64,000 nt of DNA, taken from NCBI GenBank assembly GCA_963726065.1, contig CAVSAU010000013.1, positions 472,826 through 536,825 on the forward strand. The letters are read 5' to 3'. Under the pieces are notes generated by a model. The model saw nothing but the letters and a program-made list of their open reading frames with translations. It made no database searches and was not told the DNA's origin. Positions 44,248 to 55,361 of this stretch are shown one piece after another. The translations under genes and the position numbers were made by a program. How positions within the stretch are numbered: position 1 is the stretch's first letter; the number at the start of each line of letters is the position of its first letter. The stretch comes from Neomesorhizobium sp963726065 (GTDB lineage: Bacteria > Pseudomonadota > Alphaproteobacteria > Rhizobiales > Rhizobiaceae).

Positions 44248-44843
44248 ATGGTAAAGAAACAGCAGCAGCAGCAAAGTCGAGTAAAGCAGGATCCGGAGCA
44301 GCCGCGGCAGTTGCCGCACGGACGAAGGACGCAAAGAAGGCCGTTGCAGCAAAACCCGCCGCAGCCGCCAAGAAACCCGCCGCCAAACCGGCGGCATCCA
44401 AGGCAGCAAGCAAGGCCACCGCACCGGCGAAGAAGCCCGCCGCAAAGGCGGCCGCGGCGAAGAAGCCCGCCGCGAAGGCAGCCGCGGCGACGAAACCTGC
44501 AGCCGCCAAGAAACCTGCAGCCAAACCGGCGGCAGCCAAGGCAGCAAGCAAGGCCGCCGCACCGACGAAGAAGCCCGCCGCAAAGGCGGCCGCGGCGAAG
44601 AAGCCGGCGGCAGCCGCCAAGTCGAACGGCAAGGCAGCGGCGAAAGCGGCTCCAGCCAAGGCGGCAGCCAAGAAGCCTGCTGCCGCAGCAAAGCCGAAGG
44701 CCGCAGCCAAGTCCGTCGCGGCCAAGGTGACGAAGGGCGTCAAGGCGGCAGCGACCGGCGCACTCGGCGCAGTGTCAATGGCGGCGAAAGCACTGACGTC
44801 AGACAAGAAATCGTCGGCGAAGAAGTCCGCCAAGTCGAAGTAG
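44248..44843 (+). CDS. Histone H1-like Lys/Ala/Pro-rich protein, one N-terminal indel
   Basis: About 198 residues composed of KKPAAKPAA-type repeats, low complexity and very basic, like bacterial H1-like DNA-binding tails. The open frame starts upstream at 44133, but a strong GAGGAGAAGGGGAG precedes the ATG at 44248. Restoring one A in the AAA run near 44258 would give MVKKTAAAAKSSKAGSG in frame with the rest. I therefore take 44248 as the true start with an indel. The C-terminus has a short less repetitive part (GVKAAATGALGAVSMAAKALTSD). Probably nucleoid-associated. Confidence 0.8.
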
Positions 44844-44849
44844 TTTGGG

Positions 44850-44879
44850 GGCCGGCGACCGCATCGGCCCGCCGGCCCT
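44850..44879 (+). terminator. Hairpin after the H1-like gene
   Basis: GGGCCGGCG (44850-44858) / CGCCGGCCC (44871-44879), 9-bp perfect stem, 12-base loop, 6 bp after the stop. No T run, so factor-independent termination is uncertain. Confidence 0.6.
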
Positions 44880-44893
44880 ACCCATCAGGACCT

Positions 44894-44995
44894 GGAGCCT
44901 GTTCCATTCCGATTCTATTGGAATGAGGTTCTGTTTCTTTGTTGGATATGATTTTTCCGAAGCGAGTTGCCACTTTTAAAGCCACGTTCTGGAAG
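44894..44995. repeat. Repeat family B, degenerate copy
   Basis: CCTGTTCCATTCCGATTCTA...GGAATGAGGTTCTGTTTCTTTGTTGGATATGATTTTTCCGAAG aligns with 11517-11600 (TTCCATTTCGATTG...GGAATGAGG..TCTCTTTGCTGGAGCATGATCTTTTCCGAG). Same order of blocks, several substitutions. The rest of 44995-45179 has no gene. Confidence 0.6.
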
Positions 44996-45179
44996 CCAGC
45001 GCATCCGTTCTTTTCGGAATGGTGTCGGTGGCGCGGCTTCATTGCCGACCGATCGTTGTTCCTGCAAGGTCGCCGGTGGTCTTTGATCGCGTAGCTGCCG
45101 CGCGTCGATTTCTTCTTGCGCTCAAAAGAAAAGCGGCAAGGCAAAGCCCCGCCGCCTTTTTTCGACCGCTTCAGAGAAA

Positions 45180-46352
45180 TCAGAGCTTCGTCCAGGCCGC
45201 ATTCTTCTTCGAAGAGCGCACGCAGGCTTCCACGAAGGCCACGCCCTCAACACCATCCTGCGACGGTCGGGAAGATGACATCCTTGGCGGGTTTGCCATT
45301 TTTCTTGCGCGCGGCGCGGATGGCGCGCGCGGCTTCCGCATAGATGTTGGCGAAACCCTCGAGATAGCCTTCCGGATGGCCTGACGGAACGCGGCTGACG
45401 CGCGCCGCGGCAGGACCCGCACCGGCGCCGGCGCGGGTGAGCAACTGCTTCGGCTGGCCGAACGGCGTGAACCAGAGATAGTTCGGATCGGCCTGCACCC
45501 ATTCGATGCCGCCCTTGGCGCCATAGACCCGGAGCTTCAGACCGTTCTCGTGACCGGGCGCCACCTGGCTCGCCCAGATCATGCCCTTGGCGCCGCCCTT
45601 GAAGCGCAGCATGACGTTGGCATTGTCGTCGAGCTTGCGTCCCGGCACGAAGGCGTCGAGATCGGCCGACAGGCTGTCGAGCTCCAGGCCGGAGACGAAG
45701 CGGGCAAGATTATACGCATGGGTGCCGATGTCGCCGGTGGCGCCACCGGCGCCCGACTGTTTCGGATCCGAGCGCCATGATGCCTGCTTCTGGCCAGTGG
45801 CGGCGAGATCCTCGGTCAGCCAGTCCTGTGGATACTCGGCCTGGACGATGCGGATGTCACCGAGCTGGCCTTTTTGCACCATCTCGCGCGCCTGCCGGAC
45901 CATGGGATAGCCGGTGTAGTTGTGGGTCAGGACGAACACCTTGCCGGTCTTTTCCACCAGCGCCGCGAGCTTCTTCGCATCGGCGAGGGTCGATGTCAGC
46001 GGCTTGTCGCAGATGACGTGGATGCCGGCTTCGAGAAACGCCTTGGCGGCCGGGTAGTGGACGTTGTTGGGCGTGACGATGGCGACCGCCTCGATGCCGT
46101 CTGGCCGCTTCGCTTCCGCCTTCGCCATCTCGGCATAGGAGCCATAGCTGCGTTCCGGGTCGAGACCGAGTCTCGGCGCGGACGCCTTGGCGCGCTGCGG
46201 GTCGGATGACAGGGCGCCGGCCACCAGCTCGAATTCGCCGTCGATGCGCGCCGCGATGCGATGCACGGCGCCGATGAAGGCGCCCTGGCCGCCGCCGACC
46301 ATGCCGTAGCGGATCGGTCCGCTGCCTGATTCGATTTCTTGCCGCTGACCAT
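45180..46352 (-). CDS. Gfo/Idh/MocA-family oxidoreductase (pair 1), frameshifted
   Basis: About 388 residues. NAD(P)-binding motif GMVGGGQGAFIGAVHR, then AIVTPNNVHYPAAKAFLEAGIHVICDKPLT, which holds the conserved E-K-P-type lysine (CDKP). GDIGTHAYNLARFVSGLE carries the catalytic D-x3-H, and the tail reads GYLEGFANIYAEAARAI. Indels near 46318 and 45266; after the second the C-terminus reads VEGVAFVEACVRSSKKNAAW. It oxidises or reduces a sugar or inositol derivative. Last gene of the sugar operon, paired with the TIM-barrel gene upstream. Confidence 0.88.
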
Positions 46353-46471
46353 TTGTTCGTCCTTCCCTCTTTGGGCAGTGGGCAGCGCGGGGATGGGCAG
46401 TAATGCGATGGTTTCGCGGGAACGGATCGAGCCTAGCTTGACCTACTGCCCATTGCCGACTGCCTGATCTC

Positions 46472-47529
46472 TCAAATCCCCATCATCGCCCGCAGCAGCT
46501 TCTTGTCGGTAGCGCCGCCGGCGAAGTCGTCGAAACGCCTTCTCCGTCACGCGGATGATGTGGTGCTGGATGAAGGGCGCGCCTTCGGCGGCGCCATCTT
46601 CCGGGTGCTTGAGGCAGCATTCCCACTCCAGCACCGCCCAGCTGTCGTAGCCGTATTGCGCGAGCTTGGAGAAGATGCCGCCGAAATCGACCTGCCCGTC
46701 GCCCAGCGAACGGAAGCGGCCGGCGCGGTCCATCCAGCCCTGATAGCCGGAATAGACGCCCTGCCGGCCGGTCGGGTTGAACTCGGCGTCCTTGACGTGA
46801 AACGCCTTGATGCGCTCGTGGTAGATGTCGATGAAGTCGAGATAGTCGAGCTGCTGCAGCAGGAAGTGCGACGGATCGTAGTTGATGTTGCAGCGCTTGT
46901 GGCCGCCGACCGCGTCGAGGAACATCTCGAAGGTCGCGCCGTCGAACACATCCTCGCCGGGATGGATTTCGTAGCCGACGTCGACGCCGTTATCCTCGTA
47001 GACATCGAGGATCGGCTTCCAGCGCTTGCCGAGCTCGGCGAAGGCTTCCTCGATCAGTCCGGCGGGCCGCTGCGGCCAGGGATAGAGATAGGGAAAAGCC
47101 AGTGCGCCGGAGAAGGTACACCGAGGCCGTCAGGCCGAGATTGCGCGACGCCTTGGCGCCGAACTTCATCTGCTCGACCGCCCATTTCTGCCGCGCCTTG
47201 GGATTGTTGTGGACCGAAGGCGGAGCGAAGCCGTCGAACTGGCTGTCATAGGCGGGATGCACGGCGACCAACTGGCCCTGCAGATGGGTCGACAGTTCGG
47301 TGATTTCGACGCCGGCCTCGGCGCAGATGCCCTTTACCTCGTCGCAATAGGTCTTCGACGAAGCCGCCTTCTTGAGGTCGAACAGACGGCCGTCCCAGGT
47401 CGGGATCTGCACGCCCTTGTAGCCGAGCCCGGCAGCCCATGCCGTAATGCTTTTCAGCGAATTGAACGGCGCCGCGTCACCCGCGAACTGCGCCAGGAAA
47501 ATCGCCGGCCCCTTCATCGTCGTCGCCAT
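46472..47529 (-). CDS. TIM-barrel sugar isomerase/epimerase (pair 1), frameshifted
   Basis: About 350 residues of the xylose-isomerase-like TIM-barrel (AP endonuclease 2) family. GYKGVQIPTWDGRLFDLKKA, EITELSTHLQGQLVAVHPAYD and GYEIHPGEDVFDGATFEMFL are followed by metal-site segments NINYDPSHFLLQQLD and KAFHVKDAEFNPTG and a final LEWEC. Acids and histidines typical of the divalent-metal site are present. Indels near 47120, 46990 and 46540. Such proteins beside Gfo/Idh oxidoreductases process oxidised sugars. Confidence 0.87.
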
Positions 47530-47560
47530 CTTGTTTCCTCCCCGATCGTTTGCAGGCCGG

Positions 47561-49194
47561 TCAGCCGTCGCGGCCCGTATAGCTGAAATAGTCGAAGTCC
47601 GCCGGAAGTGCCGCGCCGCTGGTATCGAAGGCCACCATGCCGACGAAGGCGCCGGTAAAGGAGCCGTGCTCGCCGCGGCCACCTTCGTCCGAGATCACGC
47701 TGGCGTCAAGAACTGGTCCTACCAGATTCCAGCCTTCGTCGTTCCAGACGAAGAATTGCAGCTCCGCGCCATCGACCTCGACCGCCAGTGCGAACAGCGC
47801 CTTCGCTGGCAAGCGGCAGTCGGCTCGGCCAGCGGGAAGGCAAGCTTGCCGTCCGGCCAGTCGCCGGGGCAACTCATGACTGGTCAGGACGCGACCCGTT
47901 GCGGCATCGTGGGTGACGGCCAGGAAATGGAATTTGTGGCGGTTGTAGTAATGAACCAGCCCGGCCGCCTGCTGGAAGGTCGTCGGGCTGAACATCGAGT
48001 TCGGTCTCGACGCGGAAGGAAAAATGCTCTTGCCGCCGCGCCACCAGCGCCTGGTCGTACCAGCTGCCGATCGATTCGCGCCCGAAGAGACGCAGCGATC
48101 CCGGCTTCTCGGTCGAGCGAGAACAGTCGTTCGGGATAGCGGCGTGCGCAGCCACTGAAAGTCGAGCGGCAGATCCCGGGCGTCGAAATCGTAGCGGATT
48201 TCCGACGGCTGCGGGCCGGGCGGTTCGGCAGCGCCCGACGGCGCCGGCACCGTCGACGCGCGGCACCGGCCGCCGTTTCCGGAAAGCCGCAGCCAACCGT
48301 CGTCGCCCCAGATCGCATTTCTGGATCGCCGTCTCGCGGCCGAGCGGCGAGCGCCGCATGCCGGGCAGCGGCCGCGAGCAGAGATGCGTGTGGTAGACCT
48401 CGCCGTCCGGCGTCTCGACGATCTGGCCATGGCCGGCGCGCTGCAGCGGCGCGTCCGGCGCATCCTTCGAGGTGATGAGATGGATGTCGGGATGCAGTTC
48501 GTAGGGCCCGTCGATCGTGCCGCGAGCGCGCCATGGTGACGGCATGGTCGTAGCCGGTGCCGCCCTCGGCGGTGGTGAGATAATACCAGCCGTTGCGCTT
48601 GTAGGAGATGCGGGCCTTCGACCAGGCCGTGTGCGCTGCCGGCAAAGATGTTCTTCACCGGACCGACCAGCTTGCCTGCCGCCGCGTCGTATTCCTGCAG
48701 CAGGATGCCGGCGAAGGACGGATGCTTCGGACTGTCCGCCGACGCCGTGCGAGACATGGTTCCACAGCATGTTGAGGAACCACTTTCGTGCCGTCGTCGT
48801 CGTGGAAGAGCGACGGATCGAAGCCCGATGAATTGACGTAGACCGGATCGGACCACGGGCCTTCGATCGCCGGCGCGGTGACGATGTAGTTGTGCGCGTC
48901 CTTGAAGTTGCCGTCGAGCCGCTTGACGTCGGTGTAGACCAGCCAGAACAGCCCGTCGGCATGGGACAGGCACGGCGCCCAGATGCCGCCGGAATCCGGA
49001 TTGCCGCGCATGTCGAGCTGGCTGGCGCGGTCGAGCGGCCGCTTGACCAGCCGCCAGTTCACCAGGTCGGTCGAATGATGGATCTGCACGCCGGGATACC
49101 ACTCGAAGGTCGAGGTGGCGATGTAGTAGTCGCCGCCGACCCGGCAGATCGATGGGTCGGGATTGAAGCCGGGCAGGATCGGATTGCGGATCAT
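47561..49194 (-). CDS. GH43 beta-xylosidase, heavily frameshifted
   Basis: About 540 residues of glycoside hydrolase family 43 (XynB-like). NPILPGFNPDPSICRVGGDYYIATSTFEWYPGV supplies the catalytic base Asp (FNPDPS). HSTDLVNWRLVKRPLDRASQLDMRGNPDSGGIWAPCLS and SSGFDPSLFHDDDG (second Asp) follow, and the acid region is near VEGPHLL. The C-terminal beta-sandwich ends in FDYFSYTGRDG. About ten frame breaks occur between 48790 and 47820. Expected to release xylose from xylo-oligosaccharides or aryl xylosides; no signal peptide is seen, so it is cytoplasmic and acts on imported oligosaccharide. Confidence 0.88.
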
Positions 49195-49210
49195 CGAGGC
49201 AGTGTCGCTT

Positions 49211-50262
49211 CTACTTCTTGCGCGCCGGGCCCTTGCGCTCGGCCGAGGCCGCCCAGAGGTTGATGTCGGCGTCGCGGGCGTAGCGTGTCGATCTCGGCCA
49301 GTTCCGCGTCGGTGAAATCGCGGTTCTTCAACGCGCCGACGCAATCCTCGACCTGCTCCGGCCGGCTGGCGCCGATCAGCGCGGAGGTGACGCGGCCGCC
49401 GCGCAGCACCCAGGCCAGCGCCATCTGCGCCAGCGTCTGGCCGCGCCGTTCGGCGATCGCGTTCAGCGCGCGGATGTTGGCGATGTGTCTTCTCGTTGAG
49501 GAATTCGGCTCGAGCGACTTGCCCTGCGCGGCGCGGCTCGTCTGCGGAATGCCGCCGAGATATTTGTCGGTCAGCATGCCCTGCGCCAGCGGCGAGAACA
49601 CGATCGAGCCGATGCCGAGCGCCTTCCAGCGTGTCGAGCAGCCCGTCATCCTCGACCCAGCGGTTGATCATCGAATAGCTCGGCTGGTGGATGAGGCAGG
49701 GCGTGCCGAGTTCGCGCAGGATGCTCGCTGCCTCGCGCGTGCGCTGCGAATTGTAGGACGAGATGCCGGCATAGAGCGCCTTGCCGGAGCGCACCGCATG
49801 GTCGAGCGCCATCATGGTTTCCTCGAGCGGCGTGTCGGGATCGAAGCGGTGCGAATAGAAGATGTCGACATAGTCGAGCCCCATCCGCTTCAGGCTCTGG
49901 TCGAGGCTGGCCAGCACATATTTGCGGCTGCCCCATTCGCCGTAGGGACCGGGCCACATCAGGTAGCCGGCCTTGGTCGAGATGATCAGTTCGTCGCGAA
50001 GCCGGCGAAATCGGTGCGCAGGATCTCGCCGAAGGCGCTCTCGGCCGAACCGGGCGGCGGACCGTAATTGTTGGCGAGGTCGAAATGGGTGATGCCGAGG
50101 TCGAAGGCCTTGCGGCAGATGCGCGCGCTTCGTCTGGTGCGGCGTGTCCTCGCCGAAATTGTGCCACAGGCCGAGCGAGATCGCCGGCAGCTTCAGGCCG
50201 GATCGGCCGCAGCGGTTGTAGACCATGGTTTCGTAGCGGTTTTCGGCGGGCTGCCAGGGCAT
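49211..50262 (-). CDS. Aldo/keto reductase, YghZ-like, frameshifted
   Basis: About 345 residues, similar throughout to E. coli YghZ (L-glyceraldehyde 3-phosphate reductase). RCGRSGLKLPAISLGLWHNFG, HFDLANNYG (catalytic Asp/Tyr), RDELIISTKAGYLMWPGPYGEWGSRKYVLASLDQSLKRMGLDYVDIFYSHR (Lys and His of the tetrad), SPLAQGMLTDKYLGGIP, and SALIGASRPEQVEDCV (NADP site). Indels near 50125, 50000, 49625, 49505, 49488 and 49285. A second ATG lies 6 bp upstream. Physiological substrate in the sugar operon unknown. Confidence 0.9.
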
Positions 50263-50414
50263 GATCATCTCGCAGGTTCCCTCCCCTTGCGGGAGGGTGG
50301 CCGAGGGCCAGGCGGTGGGGAGGTCAAGCAACGACTTAGGCACCGCGCCGGGTTCTGCACCAACCCGGCCCGCTCCTCGGGTCATGCGACCCTCCCTGGA
50401 GAGGGTCGATGCGG

Positions 50415-51565
50415 CTATTTCTTCTTCTGGCGCAGAAGCGCCTTGGCTTCCTTGATGCCAAGCGCTGCCGGCCGTTCGCAGGTGGTCTGCATGTCGACGA
50501 ACTTGCCGGTCTCGCCCGACTTCAGGATGCCAGTCATCACGTCGACGGCATGCAGCGCCGCCTCCAGCGAGCAGCGGTGCGGCCGGCCTTCGCCGATTGC
50601 GATCGCCATGTCGGCGAGGCCCGCGGTGCGGTAGTTGGCCATCGCGCCTTGGCTGTGCTTCTGGTTCGGCACGCCGAACGGATGATCCCATTTCGGCAGC
50701 CTTCTTCACCGGCTTGCCGCTCTTCGGTGTAGCGCACGTCGCCGCCGAAGAAATTCGGATCGGGCACGTAGATCGTGCCTTCCTCGCCGTAGAGCTCCAT
50801 CGGCGCGTGGCCGTGGTCCCAGACGTCCCAGCTGGCGTTGAAGCGTGACCACCGCGCCGTTCTCGAATTCCAGCAGCGCATGGATGGTCGTCGGCGTGTT
50901 GACCGGGATCTTCTCGCCGGCGCGCGGCTTCGAGGTGATGGTGCGCTCCTTGGCCGGGATGGTGGCAAGCGCCGCGACCCGCTTCACCGGGCCGATCAGC
51001 TGGATCAGGTTGGAGATGTAGTAGGGCCCGAGATCGAGGATCGGGCCGCCGCCCGGCTGGAAGAAGAAGTCCGGATTGGGATGCCAGTGCTCCATGCCGT
51101 GGCTCATCACATGGCAGGTGCCGCTGGTGATCTTGCCGAGCTTGCCGCTGTCGATGAGGTCGCGCGCCAGCTGGTGCGCGCCGCCGAGGAAGGTGTCGGG
51201 CGCCGAGCCGACCCGCAGGCCCTTCTTTTCCGCGCGCTTCTTCAGGTCGAGCCCTTCCTTGACCGACAGCACGAACGGCTTTTCCGAATAGACATGCTTG
51301 CCGGCGTCGAGAACCTGCTTGGACACGTCGTAGTGCACCGCCGGCATCGTCAGGTTGACGACGATGTCGATGTCGTCGGACTTCAGCAGGCCGTCGACGC
51401 GTCTCGGCGCGCACGCCGATACTCCTTGGCGCGCGCCTTCGCCGCATCCATGTTGATGTCGGCGCCGGCGCGCACCTCGATGCCCTTGAACAGCGGCGCC
51501 AGCTGGAAATAGGTGGTCGAGATGTTGCCGCAGCCGATGATGCCGACGCCAAGTTTCTTTGCCAT
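50415..51565 (-). CDS. Gfo/Idh/MocA-family oxidoreductase (pair 2), frameshifted
   Basis: About 380 residues. GVGIIGCGNISTTYFQLAPLFKGIEVRAGADINMD is the NAD(P) fold, VNLTMPAVHYDVSKQVLDAGKHVYSEKPF the E-K-P motif, and GGPILDLGPYYISNLIQLIGPV the catalytic D-x3-Y/H helix. The C-terminal domain runs FNASWDVWDHGHAPMELYGEEGTIYVPDPNFFGGDV, ending KEAKALLRQKKK. Indels near 51405, 50850, 50725 and 50695. Upstream neighbour of the AKR gene; the cognate TIM-barrel gene starts 13 bp upstream. Confidence 0.9.
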
Positions 51566-51577
51566 GTAAATCTGCTC

Positions 51578-52334
51578 CTAGAAATGTCTTGCGCGGCTTC
51601 GATCGACCGCCTGGCGAAGCGCGTCGACGTCGCTCGGATTGTCGTGCTCCATGACGTAGTACTTGGCCGGCGTCTTGTCGCGCAGCAGCTTGATCAGAGC
51701 TCTTTCCAGTCGACGGTGCCGTGGCCGACATCGGCCCAGCCGTCCTCGTCCGTCGTTCTGGCCGGCCGGCGCGATGTCCTTGACGTGCACGGCGACGATG
51801 CGGCGGCCATAGTCGTCGATCCATTCCATCGGATCGGCGCCGCCGCGGATGACCCAGGCGACGTCGATCTCCCAGCCGATATCGGGCGCGGCGTCGAGGA
51901 TGTGCTCCTGCGGCACCGAACCGTCGGCAAGCGGCACGAATTCGAAGTCGTGGTTGTGCCAGGCGAAGTCGATACCGGCGCCCTTGACGCGCTCGCCGAT
52001 CTTGCCGAGACGCTGCGCCGAAGCCGCGCCAGCCGGCGGCGTCCGACGGGCGCAGGTCTTCGGCGATGTGCGGGCAGGCCATCAGCTTCATGCCGAGCGT
52101 GTCGGCGATCGCCGAGCGCCTGTCGAAGTCATTCTCCAGCATGTCGATCGAGAAATGACCGCTCGGCATGGTCAGGCCGTTCCTGTCGAGCGTCGGCGCG
52201 CAGCGCTGGCCGGGTCGTCGTAGACGACCGCCGAAACCCTCGACCTTCTTGTAGCCGATCATGCCCAGCGTCTCGAGGACCTTGTCCCAGGGCTGGAAGT
52301 TGCGCGCGCTGTAAAGCTGAAATGACCAGTCCAT
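51578..52334 (-). CDS. TIM-barrel sugar isomerase/epimerase (pair 2), frameshifted
   Basis: About 250 residues. It starts MDWSFQLYSARNFQPWDKVLETLGMIGYKKVEGFGG, continues GLTMPSGHFSIDML and LGMKLMACPHIAEDLRP, then after breaks VPQEHILDAAPDIGWEIDVAWVIRGGADPMEWIDDYG and IVAVHVKDIAP. The end is KYYVMEHDNPSDVDALRQAVD. The E-x-D and H-x-K-D metal-site residues are visible. Indels near 52215, 52030, 51745 and 51700. Same family as the gene at 46472-47529 but clearly diverged. Confidence 0.87.
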
Positions 52335-52366
52335 ATCTCTTGTCCGTCTTGTCTTGGGGTGGGTGG

Positions 52367-53449
52367 CTAGATGCGATTGCCCGCCGTGGAATCGAAGATC
52401 GAGGCGCGGGCAGGGTCGAAGCCGATCAGAACCTTGTCGCCGACGGTGAGGGATTTTTCGGCCTCGACCCGGAATGAGAGGTTCTGGCTGCCGAGCTTCG
52501 TCCATACCAGCGTGTCCGAGCCCATCGGCTCGACCATCTCGACCTCGACCTGCTGCGAAAAGGGCGCGCTCTTCGCTGCGTCGCCGAATGCGATATGCTC
52601 CGGCCGGATGCCGAGTACGGCCGGTCCGATACGGTTCGTGGATCCATCGAAAGTGTAGCGGGCGAGCGGGACCGCGGTCGCGCCGATCTTGAACGACGGG
52701 CCGGCTGACAAGTTCGCCGTCGAGGAAATTCATTGCCGGCGAGCCGATGAAGCCGGCGACGAAGCGGTTGACCGGCCGGTTGTAGATGGCCTGCGGCGCG
52801 TCGAGCTGCTGGATGACGCCGCCCTTCATCACCGCGATGCGGTCGGCCAGCGTCATCGCCTCGATCTGGTCGTGGGTGACGTAGATCATGGTGTTGGCGA
52901 GCCGCTGGTGCAGCCGCTTGATCTCGACGCGCAGTTCCGAGCGCAGCTTGGCGTCGAGGTTGGACAGCGGCTCGTCGAAGAGGAACACGTCGACGTCGCG
53001 CACCAGCGCCCGGCCGATGGCGACGCGCTGGCGCTGGCCGCCGGAAAGCTGCGAGGGCTTGCGCTCGAGCAGCGGCCCGATCTGCAGGATCTCTGAGGTG
53101 CGCGCGATGCGCCTCTCGATCTCGTCCTTGGCAACGCCGGCGTTCTTCAGGCCGAAGGAGAGATTCCCCTTCACCGTCATCTGCGGATAGAGCGCATAGG
53201 ACTGGAACACCATGCCGATGCCGCGGTCCTTCGGCTCCTCCCAGGTGACGTTCTTGCCCTTGATGAAGATCTGGCCGGCGCGTGACGTCGAGCAGGCCGG
53301 CGATGCAGTTGAGCAAGGTGGACTTGCCGCAGCCGGAAGGGCCGAGCAGGACGAGGAACTCGCCCTCGGGAACGTCGAGATTGAGCGCCTTCAGCACCTC
53401 GACCGTTGCCGAAATTCAGCGACACATCGCGCACGAGAACACTGGTCAT
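52367..53449 (-). CDS. Carbohydrate ABC transporter ATP-binding protein (UgpC/MalK type), frameshifted
   Basis: About 360 residues. Walker A GPSGCGKSTLLNCIAGLL, Q-loop MVFQSYALYPQMTV, signature LSGGQRQRVAIGRAL, Walker B VFLFDEPLSNLDAKLR, H-loop VTHDQIEAMTLADRI. The C-terminal TOBE/regulatory domain (VLGIRPEHIAFGD, MGSDTLVWTKLG) is typical of sugar importers. Breaks near 53415, 53285 and 52710. Energises the importer encoded by the next three genes upstream. Confidence 0.93.
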
Positions 53450-53453
53450 CGAA

Positions 53454-54396
53454 TCACCCCTTCACCGCGCCGGCGGCGATGCCGCGCACGAAAAGTTTTC
53501 CGGAGACGAAGTAGATGATGAGCGGCACCAGGCCGGTGAGGATGGTTGCAGCCATGTTGACGTTGTATTCCTTCACGCCCTGCATCGAGTTGACGATGTT
53601 GTTGAGCTGCACCGTCATCGGATAGGTGTCGGGCCGGGTGTAGACGACGCCGAACAGGAAGTCGTTCCAGATGCCGGTGACCTGCAGGATGATGGCCACG
53701 ACGAAGATCGGCAGCGACATCGGCAGCATGATGCGCAGATAGATGCCCCAGAAGCCGGCGCCGTCGACGCGCGCCGCCTTGAACAGCTCCTCCGGCAGCG
53801 AGGCGAAATAGTTGCGGAACAGCAGCGTCAGGATCGGCATGCCGAAGATCGAGTGGACGATGACGAGACCGGTCAGCGATGCCGTAGAGGCCGATTTCGC
53901 GCAGCATGATGACGATCGGGTAGATCATCACCTGATAGGGGATGAACGCGCCGACGATCAGGATGGTGAAGAAGATGTCGGCGCCCTTGAAGCGCCAGTT
54001 GGCGAGCGCGTAGCCGTTGACCGAGGCGATGGCGATCGACAGGACCACCGAGGGCACGGTGATGCGCACCGAGTTCCAGAAGCCTCGGCTGAGCCCGTCG
54101 CAGTTGAGGCCGGTGCAGGCTGTCGCCCAGGCCTTCACCCAGGGCTCGAAGGTGATCTCCATCGGCGGCGAGAAGATGTTGCCGAGGCGGATCTCCGGCA
54201 TGCCCTTGAGCGACGTCACGACCATCACATAGAGCGGGATGAGGTAGTAGATCGCCGCGAAGATCAGCGTGCCGTAGAGAATGATGTTGCGGCGCGAGAA
54301 AGTGACGCGCGGCCTCGGTCCGCTCGGGCCGCCGAGTTCGGCTGCGATGGCGTCCGCACCGGCGACAGTCGCGGCGAGCGTGGCGGGGTTCGACAT
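53454..54396 (-). CDS. Carbohydrate ABC transporter permease (MalG type), one frameshift
   Basis: About 313 residues with six helices. The N-terminal soluble part is followed by NIILYGTLIFAAIYYLIPLYVMVVTSLK. The EAA loop region is EELFKAARVDGAGFWGIYLRIMLPMSLP, followed by GIWNDFLFGVVYTRP. One indel near 53880 joins the two halves. The stop lies 5 bp from the ATPase start. Inner-membrane subunit of the sugar importer. Confidence 0.92.
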
Positions 54397-54397
54397 G

Positions 54398-55286
54398 TTA
54401 CCGCCTCCGTCCGAATTCGAGATAGGCCCAGGGCACGACGATGATCGCGACCGTGAGCAGCATCATCGTCGAAGCGGCAAAGCCCTGGCCGAGATTTTGC
54501 GCCCGGAACATGAACTCGTAGACGTATTTCGCGGGCACTTCCGACGCATTGCCGGGGCCGCCGCCCGTCTGCGCCACCACAAGGTCGTAGAGCTTGACGA
54601 TGCCGGAAGCGATGATCACCAGCGTGGTGATGAAGACCGGGCGCATCATCGGAATGACGATGAACAGGTAGGTCTTCCACATCGGGATGCCGTCGACGCG
54701 GGCGGCTTTCCATATATCCTCGTCGATGCCGCGAAGCCCCGCCAGCATCAGGCACATGACGAGCCCCGTGCCCTGCCAGAGCCCGGCGATCATGATGCCA
54801 TAGATGACGATATCGGCGTTGTAGAGCGGGTCGAAGGAAAAGCTTTCCCAGCCGAGGCCGCGCACGATGCCCTGCACGCCGAACTGCGGGTTGAGGATCC
54901 ACTGCCAGACCAGCCCGGTGACGATGAAGGAGAGCGCGAAGGGATAGAGGAAGATGGTTCGGAAGGCGTCCTCGAAGCGGATCTTCTGGTCAAGCAAGCG
55001 CAGCCAGCAGGAAGCCGATCACCAGGCTGAAAACCAGAGACAGGATGCCGTATATCGCCAGGTTCTCGATCGACACGATCCAGCGCTGCGACGCCCACAG
55101 CCGCTCATACTGCTCGATGCCGACGAAGCGCAGGCGCGGCAGAAGTTTTGAATCAGTGAAGGAATAGACGACGGTCCAGGTCGTGCCGCCAACGAACACG
55201 CAAAGCGCCGTCAGGATCATCGGGATCGAGGCGATCTTGGCGTTGAGATTCTTGAACAGCTTGCTGGGACGGGTCGCTGCCGACAT
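54398..55286 (-). CDS. Carbohydrate ABC transporter permease (MalF/UgpA type), one frameshift
   Basis: About 295 residues. IPMILTALCVFVGGTTWTVVYSFTDSKLLPRLRFVGIEQYERLW is the usual N-terminus. The EAA loop is EDIWKAARVDGIPMWKTYLFIVIPMMRPVF, then GIVKLYDLVVAQTGGGPGNASEV. One indel near 54995. The stop is immediately next to the MalG start, implying coupled expression. Confidence 0.92.
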
Positions 55287-55361
55287 TCAATACCTCTCGG
55301 GACGGCGGACGATGGCCATCGGCAGTGCCGGCCCGGCTTGGACCGGCACTGCCTGCGGAGT

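Noticed and set aside
44280..44830. DNA-level tandem or CRISPR-like repeat in the H1-like gene
   Set aside because: The repetition comes from KKPAAKPAA codons in a protein; periods are irregular and no spacers exist.
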